Origin: Macrocystis pyrifera
Lineage: Eukaryota > Sar > Phaeophyceae > Laminariales > Laminariaceae
Assembly: GCA_031763025.1 (NCBI GenBank)
Contig: JASSKH010000009.1
Location: 248,001-312,000, forward strand
Direction: 5' to 3'
Length of the DNA stretch: 64,000 bases
Positions within the stretch are counted from its first letter, which is position 1. Each line of letters starts with the position of its first letter. Shown one piece after another: positions 54,301 to 64,000 of this stretch. A program made the position numbers and the translations under genes. The notes below the pieces were generated by a model. The model did no database searches and was not told where the DNA came from. It saw only the letters and a program-made list of their open reading frames with translations.

Positions 54301-57300
54301 TTCACTAACAGGCCGCAGCGAGTACACACACACCAAGTTTGGGGGACGGCACTCTTGCTCGCTGCGTCTAACTTAACGCATCGTTGACAACCCTTGATGC
54401 CTAATGAACCCCTCCGGTGCCATAGGGTTCCTTGACTTCGGGATATCTTCCAAACTAATCCACGTATCGCTATCCGAAGGTGCAAGGAAAGCAACGGGTG
54501 GGAGGGGGACACGCCTCATATCATACGCGTTCGTACTTGTGACAAGCCGTTTCGGGTCGTCTCAACCCTTCTACTACCGAAAATATTATCCACAACAATC
54601 CTACACAAGTTCCAAGCAATTTTCCCCCTTGGGTGTATTTCTCGAGGGGTTACAGCCGTAGTCGCCTCATATGCTGTCGCCTGATATGATGTCGCCTTAT
54701 ATGCTTACATCGGGACCGCCACTCTACTGTAGGGGGGTTGGAAACTATTTTGTCAAGTATCGAATCGGGTACCTTATATTCATGTCAACACATATTTTTG
54801 TTCGGGGGCATGAAACTATGATGCCTGTCGAGGTGTCTCACCGTGAGGTGAAGCTTGTACTCTTCGTCCGTATACCGTAGGTGGTTGTCGATATCCACCT
54901 TCACGTTGTACCTAAAACAAGGAAGTACCAGTAAAGGGGTTCACGCGTGCAAGAAGCGGCACTCGTGTTAGGTCGTGCCAAGTAAGTCTCCAGCGTGTTG
55001 GTTGGCATAAGTGCGATGCGGTGTCTCACACCATGGCAAGTACACGAAACTGAAAACTGGTACCGGACAAAATAGAGGATGATACCACAGCTGCAGCCCT
55101 CAACGGCAGTGCTTACATAAACGTACTACAATACAATGAATAGTTATCCCAACTGTCGATGCACGGTAGGTGAAGAGAGACGAGACGCGCTACTGCGCCA
55201 GGCACTACGAAGAACGACCTGGCACGAGGCACTACAATGACTGCAATGACTACCGGACCGCGTACATATACAGGTTGCGCCACTACTTCGAAAAACGTGC
55301 TTAGAGTGCTGGCTCTCTACGACACATCGGCATCTGGAGCAACAGACCGAGTTGTGCTGTGCTCGATACACCGGTACCATGCCGTTGACGCCCTCAAACC
55401 AGTACCGGTGGACAGCCAATGGATGATATCACCCGCAGTCATGCCAGAGGGTTTAGCTTCACGTGGCACCGCGACGGCGCCCTCCAACACATTGAATAGC
55501 GTGTTCCAAAGTCCTCTAGAGGTCTATTAACACTGAAGTACGAGGTACTCTTCAGTACACCGCGCCATATAAGCATATGTCGGCTGGAGCAGCACTCACA
55601 ACCGCGGGGCTCTGAACTTCTGAACTTGCAAAGTTGCGATAGGACCGTTACATTGCAATGGACAGCAGTAGCGGCAACGTAACGGCAATGTAACGGTAAT
55701 GAAACGGCATTATAACGGTAGTGCAACGGTAATGATACGGGAATGCAACGGTAATGTGTGTGAGCAGCTCACCTAGCGTAGGCGTAGTCGCCGCTCTCCT
55801 TGTCGTCCTTTTGCCAGTGCTCGAAAAGCGGCGCCGTCAGACCTCGCTGAACTCGTGAATGAAACCCATTTCCTGACGTGTTGCGGTCAGCATTTAACGC
55901 AGCAGGGCGTTCCAGCATCAATAATATAGCAGTGTGTTAGTACCATTTACTTATCAGAGCCCAAGGGTTGTTGACTGTGTGTATTTAGAGGCAGGTGTGG
56001 CAGAGTGTGTATTTATAGGCATCAGGCATCGCTGCGCCATGGGTTTTGTACGGTTTCGCACGGTTGAGAAGGGCTGCTTTACCACGGGCGGGCGGGGGGG
56101 GGGCGTACTCATTCGTATTTGTCTGAAGTCATTTACCATTGACCACGCATCTGAAACTCAAAGTACAATCTTGATGAGTTTGCTGAACAGCACAATTCTC
56201 ATACAACCGGCATCGCGGCAACTTATTAGTACGATCGAATGCGAGTTTCTAATTTTGACGACGCCAAATAAATAGGGTGCCCGAAAAAAAATGCCCGAAG
56301 CCCCCGTCGTGACGTTTGGTAGTTGCAGCTCCACCGTCTACCATCCAGCAAGGCACACAAGTTGACGACAGTTATAAATATCCTGCCGCGCGAGTTCCTA
56401 GCGACAGCTATACTATCTCACTGTAGACTAATTCAAGCGTTGAGGTCGCGCGTCACTACTGTACATGCCACCAATTACTACAGTACTACTACTAAATAGG
56501 TACAGGAGTCTTGAGCCCTTGACGTTGGAGACAGCAGTAGCAGTACCGCACGGTAGCTTACGGTAGCTTACGTGGTCGACACATGCATAAAAATATCTCA
56601 TCCAGTAACTGGTATCATATATCAACCACCCTGTATCAAACACCAGCAGATAAATCATACCAGGTACGGTATTCTGGAGAATGATGTACCTGGGTATGTT
56701 CGGAAAAAACATATAATACAAGTATGCGCGTATGATATACCCGGCGTCTGTAACTACAATAGAGTACAGTCACGGCTATGGCCTACAGAAATGCGGTATA
56801 TTATGAAAGACAGGCAGTATAAATAGCACTCGTACGAGTAGCATGTCCTCACCACTTGCTGCAGGCAGCTTTGGGGTCCTTGCTGGTCTTATCGTTGACG
56901 AGAGACGGCTTGGAGACGGGACCCTGCTCGCGAGAAAGGGCAAGACCACACGAGCAAACACATCCAAGCATGACATGCGATAACGACGGATAGAATATTA
57001 CTGTAGTACCCCTGCGTAAAAAGGACGGAGGTAAGCTGCAGCGCAGAGACAGACTTGACGAAACGGCTCTGCATACTCTAGAGCTGGTATGAACTACGAG
57101 GTGGTTAACAAGCGTTTGTAGGTAGCCTCATCATATTGATATAGCCGTCATGAGAGTATGACTACGACAACAAAGCGTACCGATGCAGTGCAACATCTAT
57201 CTGCTGGATGGAGCAAGCTCTCGTTGGGAAACATTAACTTGGCCCGCTGCTGGTTTCCGGTGTCGTATTTTCACACCATACTAACACACAGCTAGGAATA

Positions 57301-60300
57301 CAGTAGTCCACACGTGCGAACAGAAAGCTAACACAGCAGTACAAGTAGTATGTTGTATAAGGCATACATAAGTGTACTCGGCGTACTACTGTATAAATGC
57401 CTAGATATAAGGTATGATACGGGCACAACCACAGCAGCATTTGTCGATTCGTGTCCGGGAAACTTCACAGCCCAGATTGCGATAACGGGGAACCATATTA
57501 AATAGGACCTACGGTAGACACAAAAAATATATATATTTGAATTGTCCTGTTGACCCGGTAGCATCCAGGGGAGCCACTGGCCTATATCTTTGACAAGGAA
57601 TTACATATAGAATACGCGCGTTCGGTTTATTACAATACTTGTAACATTCGGTAAAAATGGAGTACAGACGAGATGTATTACGCAGCTTGCAAGGTTGACT
57701 ATCAACTACTTAATCAGTCGAATTCACAGCTGACGTATTTCATAAATTCATAAAATATATTTCGCTATTTTTACTTACAATATTTGGGCCTACCAGTATT
57801 TATTATGGTATCCCGTAATATGATACAACCCACAGCAGCATGTGCACCCGGTACTGGTTGTTGTGTTGTTTTTTGTGGGGGGGACGATAATTAAGCCGAA
57901 CCTTAACTCTATAACCCTGATTCCTCCAAACACAATGCGACCGGCGGAATAACGCCTGTGCCTGACAAGTGAAAATCTCCTACAGACTCGAGTCTACAAA
58001 TAGTACGTACTGGTATTAAATATACCGCTGTACTGCTATAGTAGTGTAGCCAATAATAGGTTTTGCTCAGCTGTGCGTACTTTATACAGCATAGCTAGGA
58101 AAAGAGCGAGCAACGCAACCTACCTAATTACTTGTATACTGCATTATCAACATCATGTCATCATATATTATACCTGGTATATTATTATTGTACAAGAGCG
58201 GTGGGAATGTGAGGAGCGTGACAGACGCTTCGAAGCGGTTTGGTCAAACTCCTATTAAAAACTGAATCAGCTACTGCCTCGGCGGTTCTTCTATTTTTAC
58301 CGTTAATACTGCGTTCCAACAACAGTCTTCGGATCGTTTTCACTATAATAGTAAGCGATGCGCGTCAGCGCAGAAACCTTGTAACGCGGCTGGGTGCGTA
58401 TGGATGGGTGGGTGTGGGGTTGGTCGGTAGATAGGTATGTTGCTGGGTGCATCGGTTGGTGCATGGGCTGGTTGGTCTCACCATCACCAACACCACCCAC
58501 CACCAACGTTTCGATGTTAAGCGATGCGCGTCGGCGCAAAAACCTTGCATGGTGGATGGGTGGGCGGGGGGCGAAGGGAAATAACAAAACAATCAACAAC
58601 ATACAACTACACCACGAGAAAAAAAAATAGGACACATCAACAACAGACAGCAGCTGGCGGGGGGGGGGCTACCAGTAGGGAAATAATCAATAACATACAA
58701 CAACACCGAGTCCAGCAAAATTCATCAACCACACCAACACCAAATGCAAAACAAGAAATCAACCTGTGGGGGGGGCATATTGATTACGGTATACCACTAC
58801 AGTATGACGTAAGGAACCAACCACCCCAGGGGATGGCTAAATCGCGTTTTCTTTTTTTTAATCGCGCCGGGTGGTTTCCTGCGGTGGTGTGGTATCTAAT
58901 GTACTCCGGTGATAATGATGGACATGTTTTATTTGAGTTTTGCAACATTTACCACCGGGGGATGATTTCTATCAATAGTGGGGGGTGATAACAGCGGGGG
59001 GTGCAAGGACTACAATGAGTAATACATGGCGCACGTGACACACCCACCCCGGCCGCAGGGGGTGTTGACAAGGGGGGGGCTGGCGCTGCTGCGTTCAGGG
59101 GGGCTGGCGCTGTTGCTGTCCGGGGGCTTGGTGCTGCTGCTGCCGGGGGGGGGGGGTGGTGCCGCCAATGCCAGGTTTCGAGGCGCGACAAGCTGTGCCA
59201 GGACCGCAGACGCCGTGACTGACACAGGACTTGCTGCTGCAGCTGGCGTGGTACGCGTTGCAGTGGCTGGATCGTCTGGCGCTGCTGCCGGAGCTTGAGG
59301 CGCAGGTGCAGCAGGGGTGGTTTGCGGACGGACGAAGATCGAAGCGATCGTGATCCCGCTCCTGGCTAGAGCCGCGCCAGCAGACCGTGTCGGGGACTGG
59401 CTTCTCCGGGGCCACAGCCGCGTTCTGCCCACGGTGATGGGCCGCCCGTGCGGAAGGGTTCTGCGCCTGTTTGATGTTGTCATCGTTCTATGTGATGGGC
59501 GCTGCCGACAAATATCGGTACTACAGTACTTTTGTGCGGAGCCCCCCCGGAGTGATATTTTGTATGTTTGGAAGGCGTATCAGGCCAAAGGGGGTAGTAT
59601 CTAACGTACTCCGGTGATAAGCTTGCCCTTTATTATAGTTTTGCTGTTTTTATCACCGGGGTGGTATCTAAGAGAAGGGTGGTATCTTACGTTATACCTG
59701 GTATACCGTATGTCTTGTTCAGGTGTCAACATATACCAGGTAGAAACGAGCGAAAAAACACTGCTTGCTGCTGTACACTGTACATCAGTATTTTAACTAA
59801 TAGCAGTATTATATAGCAGCAGTAGGCCACCTGCTGGCAGGTGCTTTGGGCTATCTATGTCGCTGATCACGTGAATATCAACTAGTAATATTAATCATGG
59901 TCGTTAACACACGTACGTATCTGTACACTGTACAGTCCCCGCTTCCTTGCTTTGAACCCAACATGTTCATGTGAAACCCACATACATCGTGTCCCCGTAC
60001 GATGCGCTCCTTCGGCCTGAAAGCGTCGTACACAAGAACAGCACCACCTACAGAGCCCTGCGAGCTCTGCCCTATGATGCCTCGGTTCAATTTGATGCGG
60101 CTGGGAAACTTGCGTCTTGGTTTTCGGACATATTTGTTCCTGGAGTTCTTGAAGCGCAAAATCACCAGCTCTGTACCGCTGCTGTCTCTATAATGCATTT
60201 TGTGGTACAAGCTTCACCTCCCAGCTTTTGCCCGTAGTTCGAGCACCTAACGCGACCAAGCTCGACGAACTCAACACAGATTTCGACGTGAGCAGAGGAG

Positions 60301-62605
60301 GATGGAGCTGCAAATAAGGGGCCTCCGTACACACCGTCGGTGTCGAAATCGGCGGTGCTTTGGACGAGCGTGAGGCACAACGGTCACCCAACGGACTCAC
60401 TCAGTCAGTCAGTCAGTCAGTCAGTCACAGACCGACAACGGAAGAATGTCCAACTCTTTTTCGTACCGTCTGACGGAATTTTCCGGGAATTTTCTTTACA
60501 CCCCACAGCCGCCCATGGCACATAGGCGACCCACTTGATTACGGAGAGACGCGAGTCGAAAGGGCGTCTAGCAAAATCTCGGGTGGCCCTGGATGCAACA
60601 CCCCCTTGTAGATAAATTCGTGCAACACCTTTTGGTCTATTTGTACCTTCCTTGCACACCGGCCGAGACCCAACCCATCCCCAACCCGTCCCCAACCCCA
60701 ACTCTAACCCTAACCCCAACCTCACGCCTTTGGGTTTGGGGCTCGAGGTCTGCAGGGGCGGTCGCGTAGCGCCGCCGCGTTTTTTCGATGGCGTTTTTCC
60801 AACAACAAAACTGAACGGTCGGCCGGCCTCGATCAGTCAGACAGCAGTGTTGAACGAGTATTTTTACACGGTGTTTTTACATACAATATTAACTACTGTT
60901 GTAGTTATAGTAGTTTTACGGGGGGACATAGTAATCAGGACCAAATATGCAAGGAAAAATACTAGAATATATGGGTTTTGTGTATGTGATAGGTCCTGCT
61001 ACTATGGTCCTCCGCAATAGGGTTAGGGTTGGGAATTGCCTGGATTTCACGGCTTTTTACTAGTTATCACCAGGTAGGTAGGTAGCGATCGTCAGCCCCG
61101 TCGGCACTGCGATCGGCCTCATTAATCTACTAACAGCATCGTCGATGGCGATGGGGTTTTCGATGCGACATGAGTTGCAGTAGACCTCTCAGCTATCTCT
61201 CCCTCTCGAAACGAGTGGTTTTACGGAGAAATGAGCACCGCGTAGCATGGCAGTCTTCCATGAACAAGGAAACTCAACTGCGGTAGTCGAATAGTTGGCG
61301 CCGTTTTAACTATCTATACTTATTAACTACAGTAACTACAATGCCTACCATAAGCTCGTAGCCAACTAATACCTAGTTGGCGACTTTTAGTCATCCAACG
61401 TACAGCTCTAGTATTTAGCGCCTCTCCTAAATGTCTATACAAATAGATCCCTATGATACGTGCGTGCTGGAGAAGCGGAGCATCTAAGACGCCTTGCTGA
61501 GATGCCCGAGATACTATATGTACTGCCACCACTGATGTGCTTGAAGGTTCACTTTTAGCTCTATGTTCGTGCCTGCAATAGCCACGGCGGTATCATGCTA
61601 CGCAATAAACAGCAGTGTGCGATTGCAGCATACCACTGCTGCCGCCGATGTCTGTTTGTGGTACGGCAGCAGTAGATACGAATACAGGCAGTGTGTGCTT
61701 CTGCGCGTAACTTGCGGCTACGACCCACCAGTAGAGCTGCCTACGCCAGCTGCAACCATAGAGCTAGGTCGTATAGATGACAGCAGTCGTAGTATGTCGC
61801 GTGCCATGCTGTTTCAAGTCTGTCATCACATGAACTACAGCAGTATAGCAGGTAGCTACGACATGTAGACTTGACGTACGTACGAGCCGCTGCTCGTATC
61901 ATCACAGCAGTCCAGATGATATTCCTGTATCACATGATCAACGTCCCGGCTGTGGGAGCATATCATATTGCTCGTACCGTTTATATGACCGGAACTCAAA
62001 TTTTACGACTACCGCAAGCAATATAATCCTCTATGCCCGGGCTGCGGGGTATGATACAAGTGTAACGTGCCGATATCAACGCGCTTCCCTCGTCTCAGTT
62101 GTGGGCGCATATCATACTATTGATACTATGTAAGGACTCCCGGTAATACTGGTGCTTGTAATACGTACGTACGACGAGTACTCATATTTCACAGGAGTAG
62201 CGCAGGCAGTACAATGTACTGCTCTCAGCAGCTTATACAACATACTCGGGGTGCGGGGATACTGGCTGTAGATGTAACAATGGCCCTTTGGCGTTTCACG
62301 CTTGGTACGGCACGGCAGCTCGTGCCACCGGCCTTCAACCACAACCTTCAAGACATTGCAACCCAATCCGACTCAATCCAGTATTAGAAAGTACTACTCA
62401 CCTCTGGCGGCAAGCCCTCCGATCCAAGCAAAGCGTACACCTCGCGACTCACGCCTTGAGGCTTGCCTTTCTTCAAGGGGACCACAGCACCCTTGCCTCT
62501 TCTGTTTTCTTGTAGAGGACCCAAAGGCCCACCTAATACAGGCGATGCCCTACCTGACGTCGATGCCGCCCCTCCCAGTCCAAGGATGTCAGCTACATCC
62601 CCCAT
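48254..62605 (-). CDS. DMAP1: DMAP1 / Swc4 homologue (SANT-domain subunit of NuA4 and SWR1), complete, 10 exons
   Basis: Chromatin protein shared by the NuA4/TIP60 acetyltransferase and SWR1/SRCAP H2A.Z-exchange complexes. Exons (minus): 62605-62402, 56923-56853, 55872-55773, 54911-54842, 53504-53346, 52617-52507, 52195-52041, 51024-50916, 49859-49722, 48328-48254. Start MGDVADILGLGG; then GVSREVYALLG, WKWVSFTSSARSDGAAF, EHWQKDDKESGDYAYAR, YTDEEYKLHL, the SANT block AAWSKLETDHLVQL/DLRWPVIKDRY, a coiled coil (LREELKSIDQQIKKLRQ), SALMKELAVPD and LFSLEKILQKKEGDVA, ending AATK. All splice phases agree. About 396 residues, somewhat shorter than the human protein. One +1 frame change is required in exon 3 (TTT-CGA). 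The first intron is 5.5 kb. Confidence 0.93.
49722..49859 (-). CDS. DMAP1: DMAP1 exon 9
   Basis: Acceptor TTGGTCAG and donor AAG|GTAAAG, 46 codons, phase 0. VSALMKELAVPDKTKCMA, DLHDHLKRDMMTLFSLE and KILQKK match the DMAP1 C-terminal domain. Confidence 0.92.
50916..51024 (-). CDS. DMAP1: DMAP1 exon 8
   Basis: The acceptor TTTGTTTTCAG completes the split Arg codon in phase 2. PYLLSYRLSEKSQTPSQHIS and GLLKK match the family segment (vyLRS.R...P...KK). Donor AAG|GTACTT, phase 0. The longer open frame beyond it is intron. Confidence 0.85.
52041..52195 (-). CDS. DMAP1: DMAP1 exon 7, coiled coil
   Basis: Acceptor GTCGGCAG and donor AG|GTGAGC. The strongly charged helix FKKTRDNEEEEGKLREEL, SIDQQIKKLRQ corresponds to the EE..L..E.kkIe coiled coil of the family. 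Exits in phase 2. Confidence 0.88.
52507..52617 (-). CDS. DMAP1: DMAP1 exon 6
   Basis: Acceptor TGTCTCAG and donor GAG|GTGACT, 37 codons, phase 0. FNATHEAERRQQLE corresponds to the family H-E-x-x-R-x-x-Q-L segment after the SANT domain. Confidence 0.85.
53346..53504 (-). CDS. DMAP1: DMAP1 exon 5, SANT domain
   Basis: Acceptor TGGGCAG and donor CAG|GTGATC, 53 codons, phase 0. AAWSKLETDHLVQLSLKYD, LRWPVIKDRY and VQDLQQRFYDVANRL are diagnostic of the DMAP1-type SANT domain. Confidence 0.95.
54842..54911 (-). CDS. DMAP1: DMAP1 exon 4
   Basis: Acceptor GTTTTAG and donor ACG|GTGAGA. Encodes YNVKVDIDNHLRYTDEEYK and HLT, the family block just before the SANT domain. Phases 2 in and 0 out. Confidence 0.9.
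55773..55872 (-). CDS. DMAP1: DMAP1 exon 3 with +1 frame change
   Basis: The acceptor CACGTCAG enters in phase 2: W-KWVSFTSSARSDGAAF matches the family. The rest, EHWQKDDKESGDYAYA, also matches but lies one base later. The switch falls at GCT TTT C|GAG. The donor AG|GTGAGC then fits exon 4 in phase 2. The unshifted frame hits TAG at the exon end. Confidence 0.88.
56853..56923 (-). CDS. DMAP1: DMAP1 exon 2
   Basis: Acceptor GCGAGCAG and donor TG|GTGAGG, phases 0 in and 2 out. Encodes VSKPSLVNDKTSKDP then CSKW, leading into the WKW motif of exon 3. Confidence 0.8.
59010..59483 (-). other. Uncharacterised Pro/Ala-rich open frame
   Basis: 157 codons, Pro/Ala-rich, ending with PCGRGGCVTCAMYYS. 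A C-x4-C-x2-C pattern of this kind occurs in front of some retroelement enzymes, but nothing recognisable follows. The flanks carry a direct repeat (GTATCTAA-GTACTCCGGTGATAA at 58892-58914 and 59595-59618). Confidence 0.25.
59940..60345 (-). pseudogene. Possible beta-helix (Pmp-like) gene fragment inside DMAP1 intron 1
   Basis: The minus-strand piece TADFDTDGVYGG, then ACGGAG|GC CCC TTA (PLFAAPSSSAHVEICVEF), ends KLGG at a donor GGAG|GTGAAG. A second piece starts with acceptor CTCTGTAG and reads GGAVLVYDAF. The GG ends and phase-1 splits match the 22.7-24.6 kb gene. Short and unproven. Confidence 0.3.
60399..60427 (+). repeat. (AGTC)7 microsatellite
   Basis: CTCAGTCAGTCAGTCAGTCA and continuation. 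Confidence 0.95.
62402..62605 (-). CDS. DMAP1: DMAP1 exon 1 (start codon)
   Basis: ATG at 62605; MGDVADILGLGG matches the family start, and KGKPQGVSREVYALLG is the conserved N-terminal block. The donor AGAG|GTGAGT leaves phase 0 after 68 codons. An in-frame upstream ATG at 62689 would add a Pro-rich leader with no family support. Confidence 0.92.
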
Positions 62606-62787
62606 CTCAAACGCCAACAGCAAGTGTCTCGCACCTTGTTGTGCAGCAGGTGGAGGAGGGGGTGGATTTCGAATAGCAGGGTGTTCCATAGATGTTCAGG
62701 CGTGAACATGAGGGGTTGACGCCGTCGCAGCCTCGCCGCACATCCCACACGCAACACAGCCAGTACAGCAGACTGTCGTAGAGCGCG
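62606..62787. promoter_or_regulatory. Divergent (head-to-head) DMAP1-UTP21 promoter region
   Basis: The 182 bases between the two start codons must carry both 5-prime UTRs and core promoters. No TATA box seen. The DMAP1 side is C/T-rich (plus strand reads GGTGGAGGAGGGGG), which is typical of a TATA-less promoter. Confidence 0.65.
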
Positions 62788-62937
62788 ATGGCTTCTACCC
62801 TAGCGGCGACAACCACGTCTTCACGACTGTACTACCCGTTCAGAGCACTAGGAGCTGTGACTGATGGTTTGCCTTTCGTGCTGAACAGGAGAGGGGATGA
62901 GTGCTTCCTCACCGTGTCCATCGACCGAGCATTTCAG
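62788..62937 (+). CDS. UTP21: UTP21 exon 1
   Basis: Fifty codons from ATG, ending ATTTCAG|GTAGTC in phase 0. The conserved core starts about 14 residues after the Met. Confidence 0.88.
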
Positions 62938-63878
62938 GTAGTCATTTCGTTGGTTGTTTACAGCACAGCAGAGCAGGAGAGAGCTTTCAAGCCAGCGTGC
63001 TTTGAATCATTCGTAGTGCAGAAGAATACCCTTCGTCATACCGGGCCGAGAATGACGATAGCTGCGAGCTACAGGAATCATAGAGTGCAAGGCAATTCCT
63101 CTATGGACTGCTGTGACTGCCGACGCACGAAACAGCAGTCGTAGTGTACTGATGTAAGCACGAAGACCTGACCTCTTGCCGGCAGGTCTTCGTTGTCTGT
63201 TCCAGTAGTACTGGTACAGCCGTACGCTACTCGTATCGCACTCTGTCTCCTGCTGCGTACCGGTGCTGCTGTGTTGCACTTGTGGCGTTTGATTGTTGCT
63301 GCCCTTCGACCCCTTCATGTATCCACCGTGCATCCTCATGCATCCACCCCTACAAAGCGTACAGCTGGTATATTTGTAAGCATGTCAAAGTACGTGCTAA
63401 CTCTACTAGCCACTGGCCCCAACGTTGAATCATACTGATGCGCTCGCTTGATTACCTCAGCCATGCTTGTAGTGTAAATGGTGCCGTTACAACGCGCCCT
63501 GCGGCCTACTGCTGCCCGTTGTCTACTGGACGTATTTCCCTCTGATTATAGAAAATGCCAACCAACTCCCCCACACGATACGAACTAGTATCTGGTATAG
63601 GAGGAGTGTTCAATTTCCCATCTGCCGAATAGACTGCGTCCGCATCTCATGAGAAATGAGAACGTGAAGCTGTAGTGTTTGTGATGCTGTTGTGGCGTTT
63701 TTGACAGATCTACCGGTGTGACCATCTCCGCGTGGTGCTGGTATCTACACCCATGAGCAAGAAAATCGCTTGCTTGGAGTCCTGGGGCAACGAGCACACC
63801 TTCGTGGGCTCGGGGGGTGATGTGCTCGCCTGGCGACGTCTTTCCTGCCTGGGCACAGTGGGGTCACACCCTGGCACG
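62788..63878 (+). CDS. UTP21: UTP21 / WDR36 homologue, first two exons (3-prime part outside window)
   Basis: WD-repeat subunit of the UtpB complex of the small-subunit processome (18S rRNA maturation, nucleolus). Exon 1: 62788-62937, ATG then LYYPFRALGAVTDGLPFVL and RRGDECFLTVSIDRAFQ, matching the family N-terminus (PFRALG.v...vPf ... fl....gr.fq.Y). Donor CAG|GTAGTC, phase 0. Exon 2 starts 63708 (TTTGACAG): IYRCDHLRVVLVSTPMSKK, IACLESWGNEHTFVGSGGD and VLAWRR form the first WD blade. A donor ACG|GTGAGA at 63879 is in phase 0; GAG|GTATAG at 63919 is an alternative. The remaining blades and the Utp21 C-terminal domain lie beyond the window. Confidence 0.88.
63708..63878 (+). CDS. UTP21: UTP21 exon 2
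   Basis: Acceptor TTTTTGACAG, phase 0. The 3-prime end is uncertain between 63878 and 63918, both in frame. Confidence 0.8.
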
Positions 63879-64000
63879 GTGAGAGGCGTGAGGGGCATCG
63901 TGAATGAGTGGCGTGAGGTATAGATGCTATAATTTGTGTAACACTAGGATTTCCATTGTGCGGTACCGCTGTGTATTGTTGTACCGTTGTACGTACAGGT

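Larger units (their letters stand above)
56924..62401 (-). other. DMAP1 intron 1 (5.5 kb)
   Basis: Holds a possible beta-helix gene fragment (59.9-60.35 kb, minus), a Pro/Ala frame (59010-59483, minus), an AGTC microsatellite, short CCCTAA arrays and many TACCWGGTA motifs. No intact gene. Confidence 0.65.

Noticed and set aside
59317..59604. Plus-strand 95-codon frame with LARAAPADRVGDWLLRGH
   Set aside because: Overlaps a similarly open minus-strand frame, has no recognisable domain or splice support, and lies in DMAP1 intron 1; left unassigned.

Overview
The window is nuclear DNA of an intron-rich, GC-rich eukaryote. Compact GC-rich exons sit in long repeat-dense introns, GT-AG signals are sharp, CTG/CAG runs and short TTAGGG-type arrays are common, and a beta-helix repeat gene has phase-1 introns splitting Gly-Gly pairs. 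This combination suggests a brown alga (Ectocarpus-like), but that is inference: no organelle or rRNA marker is present.

Three conserved housekeeping genes can be rebuilt exon by exon. (1) THADA/Trm732, plus strand, 1-18348, 3-prime part only; the N-terminal exons lie before the window. Its last exon is nearly 2 kb, and its last intron (12568-16360) holds a candidate nested zinc-finger gene remnant and a CTG-rich tandem array. (2) DMAP1/Swc4, minus strand, 62605-48254, complete in ten exons with matching splice phases and one +1 frame discontinuity in exon 3. (3) UTP21/WDR36, plus strand, first two exons from 62788, head-to-head with DMAP1 across about 180 bp. They serve tRNA anticodon-loop methylation, NuA4/SWR1 chromatin remodelling and small-subunit ribosome assembly respectively.

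Between THADA and DMAP1 (18.4-48.2 kb) lies about 30 kb of accessory sequence: a gag-only Copia-like element (19.0-20.8 kb), paired dispersed repeats (20.8-22.6 kb), a decaying beta-helix gene on the minus strand (22.7-24.6 kb), a zinc-knuckle fragment (24.9-25.3 kb), tandem repeats (26.2-27.6 kb), two tRNA-like repeats (27.8 and 28.05 kb), a full-length but broken Copia retrotransposon with 287-bp LTRs and a 5-bp target duplication (30168-37141) inside an array of TTCCATGGAA palindromes, GGGTACCC-rich repeats (37.9-38.6 kb), and several local duplications (41.3-45.0 kb). I see no intact gene there.

Most raw ORFs are shadows or intron noise. Exon limits were placed by reading conserved protein blocks together with splice signals and phases. 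Three places in THADA do not close in frame and are stated as such.
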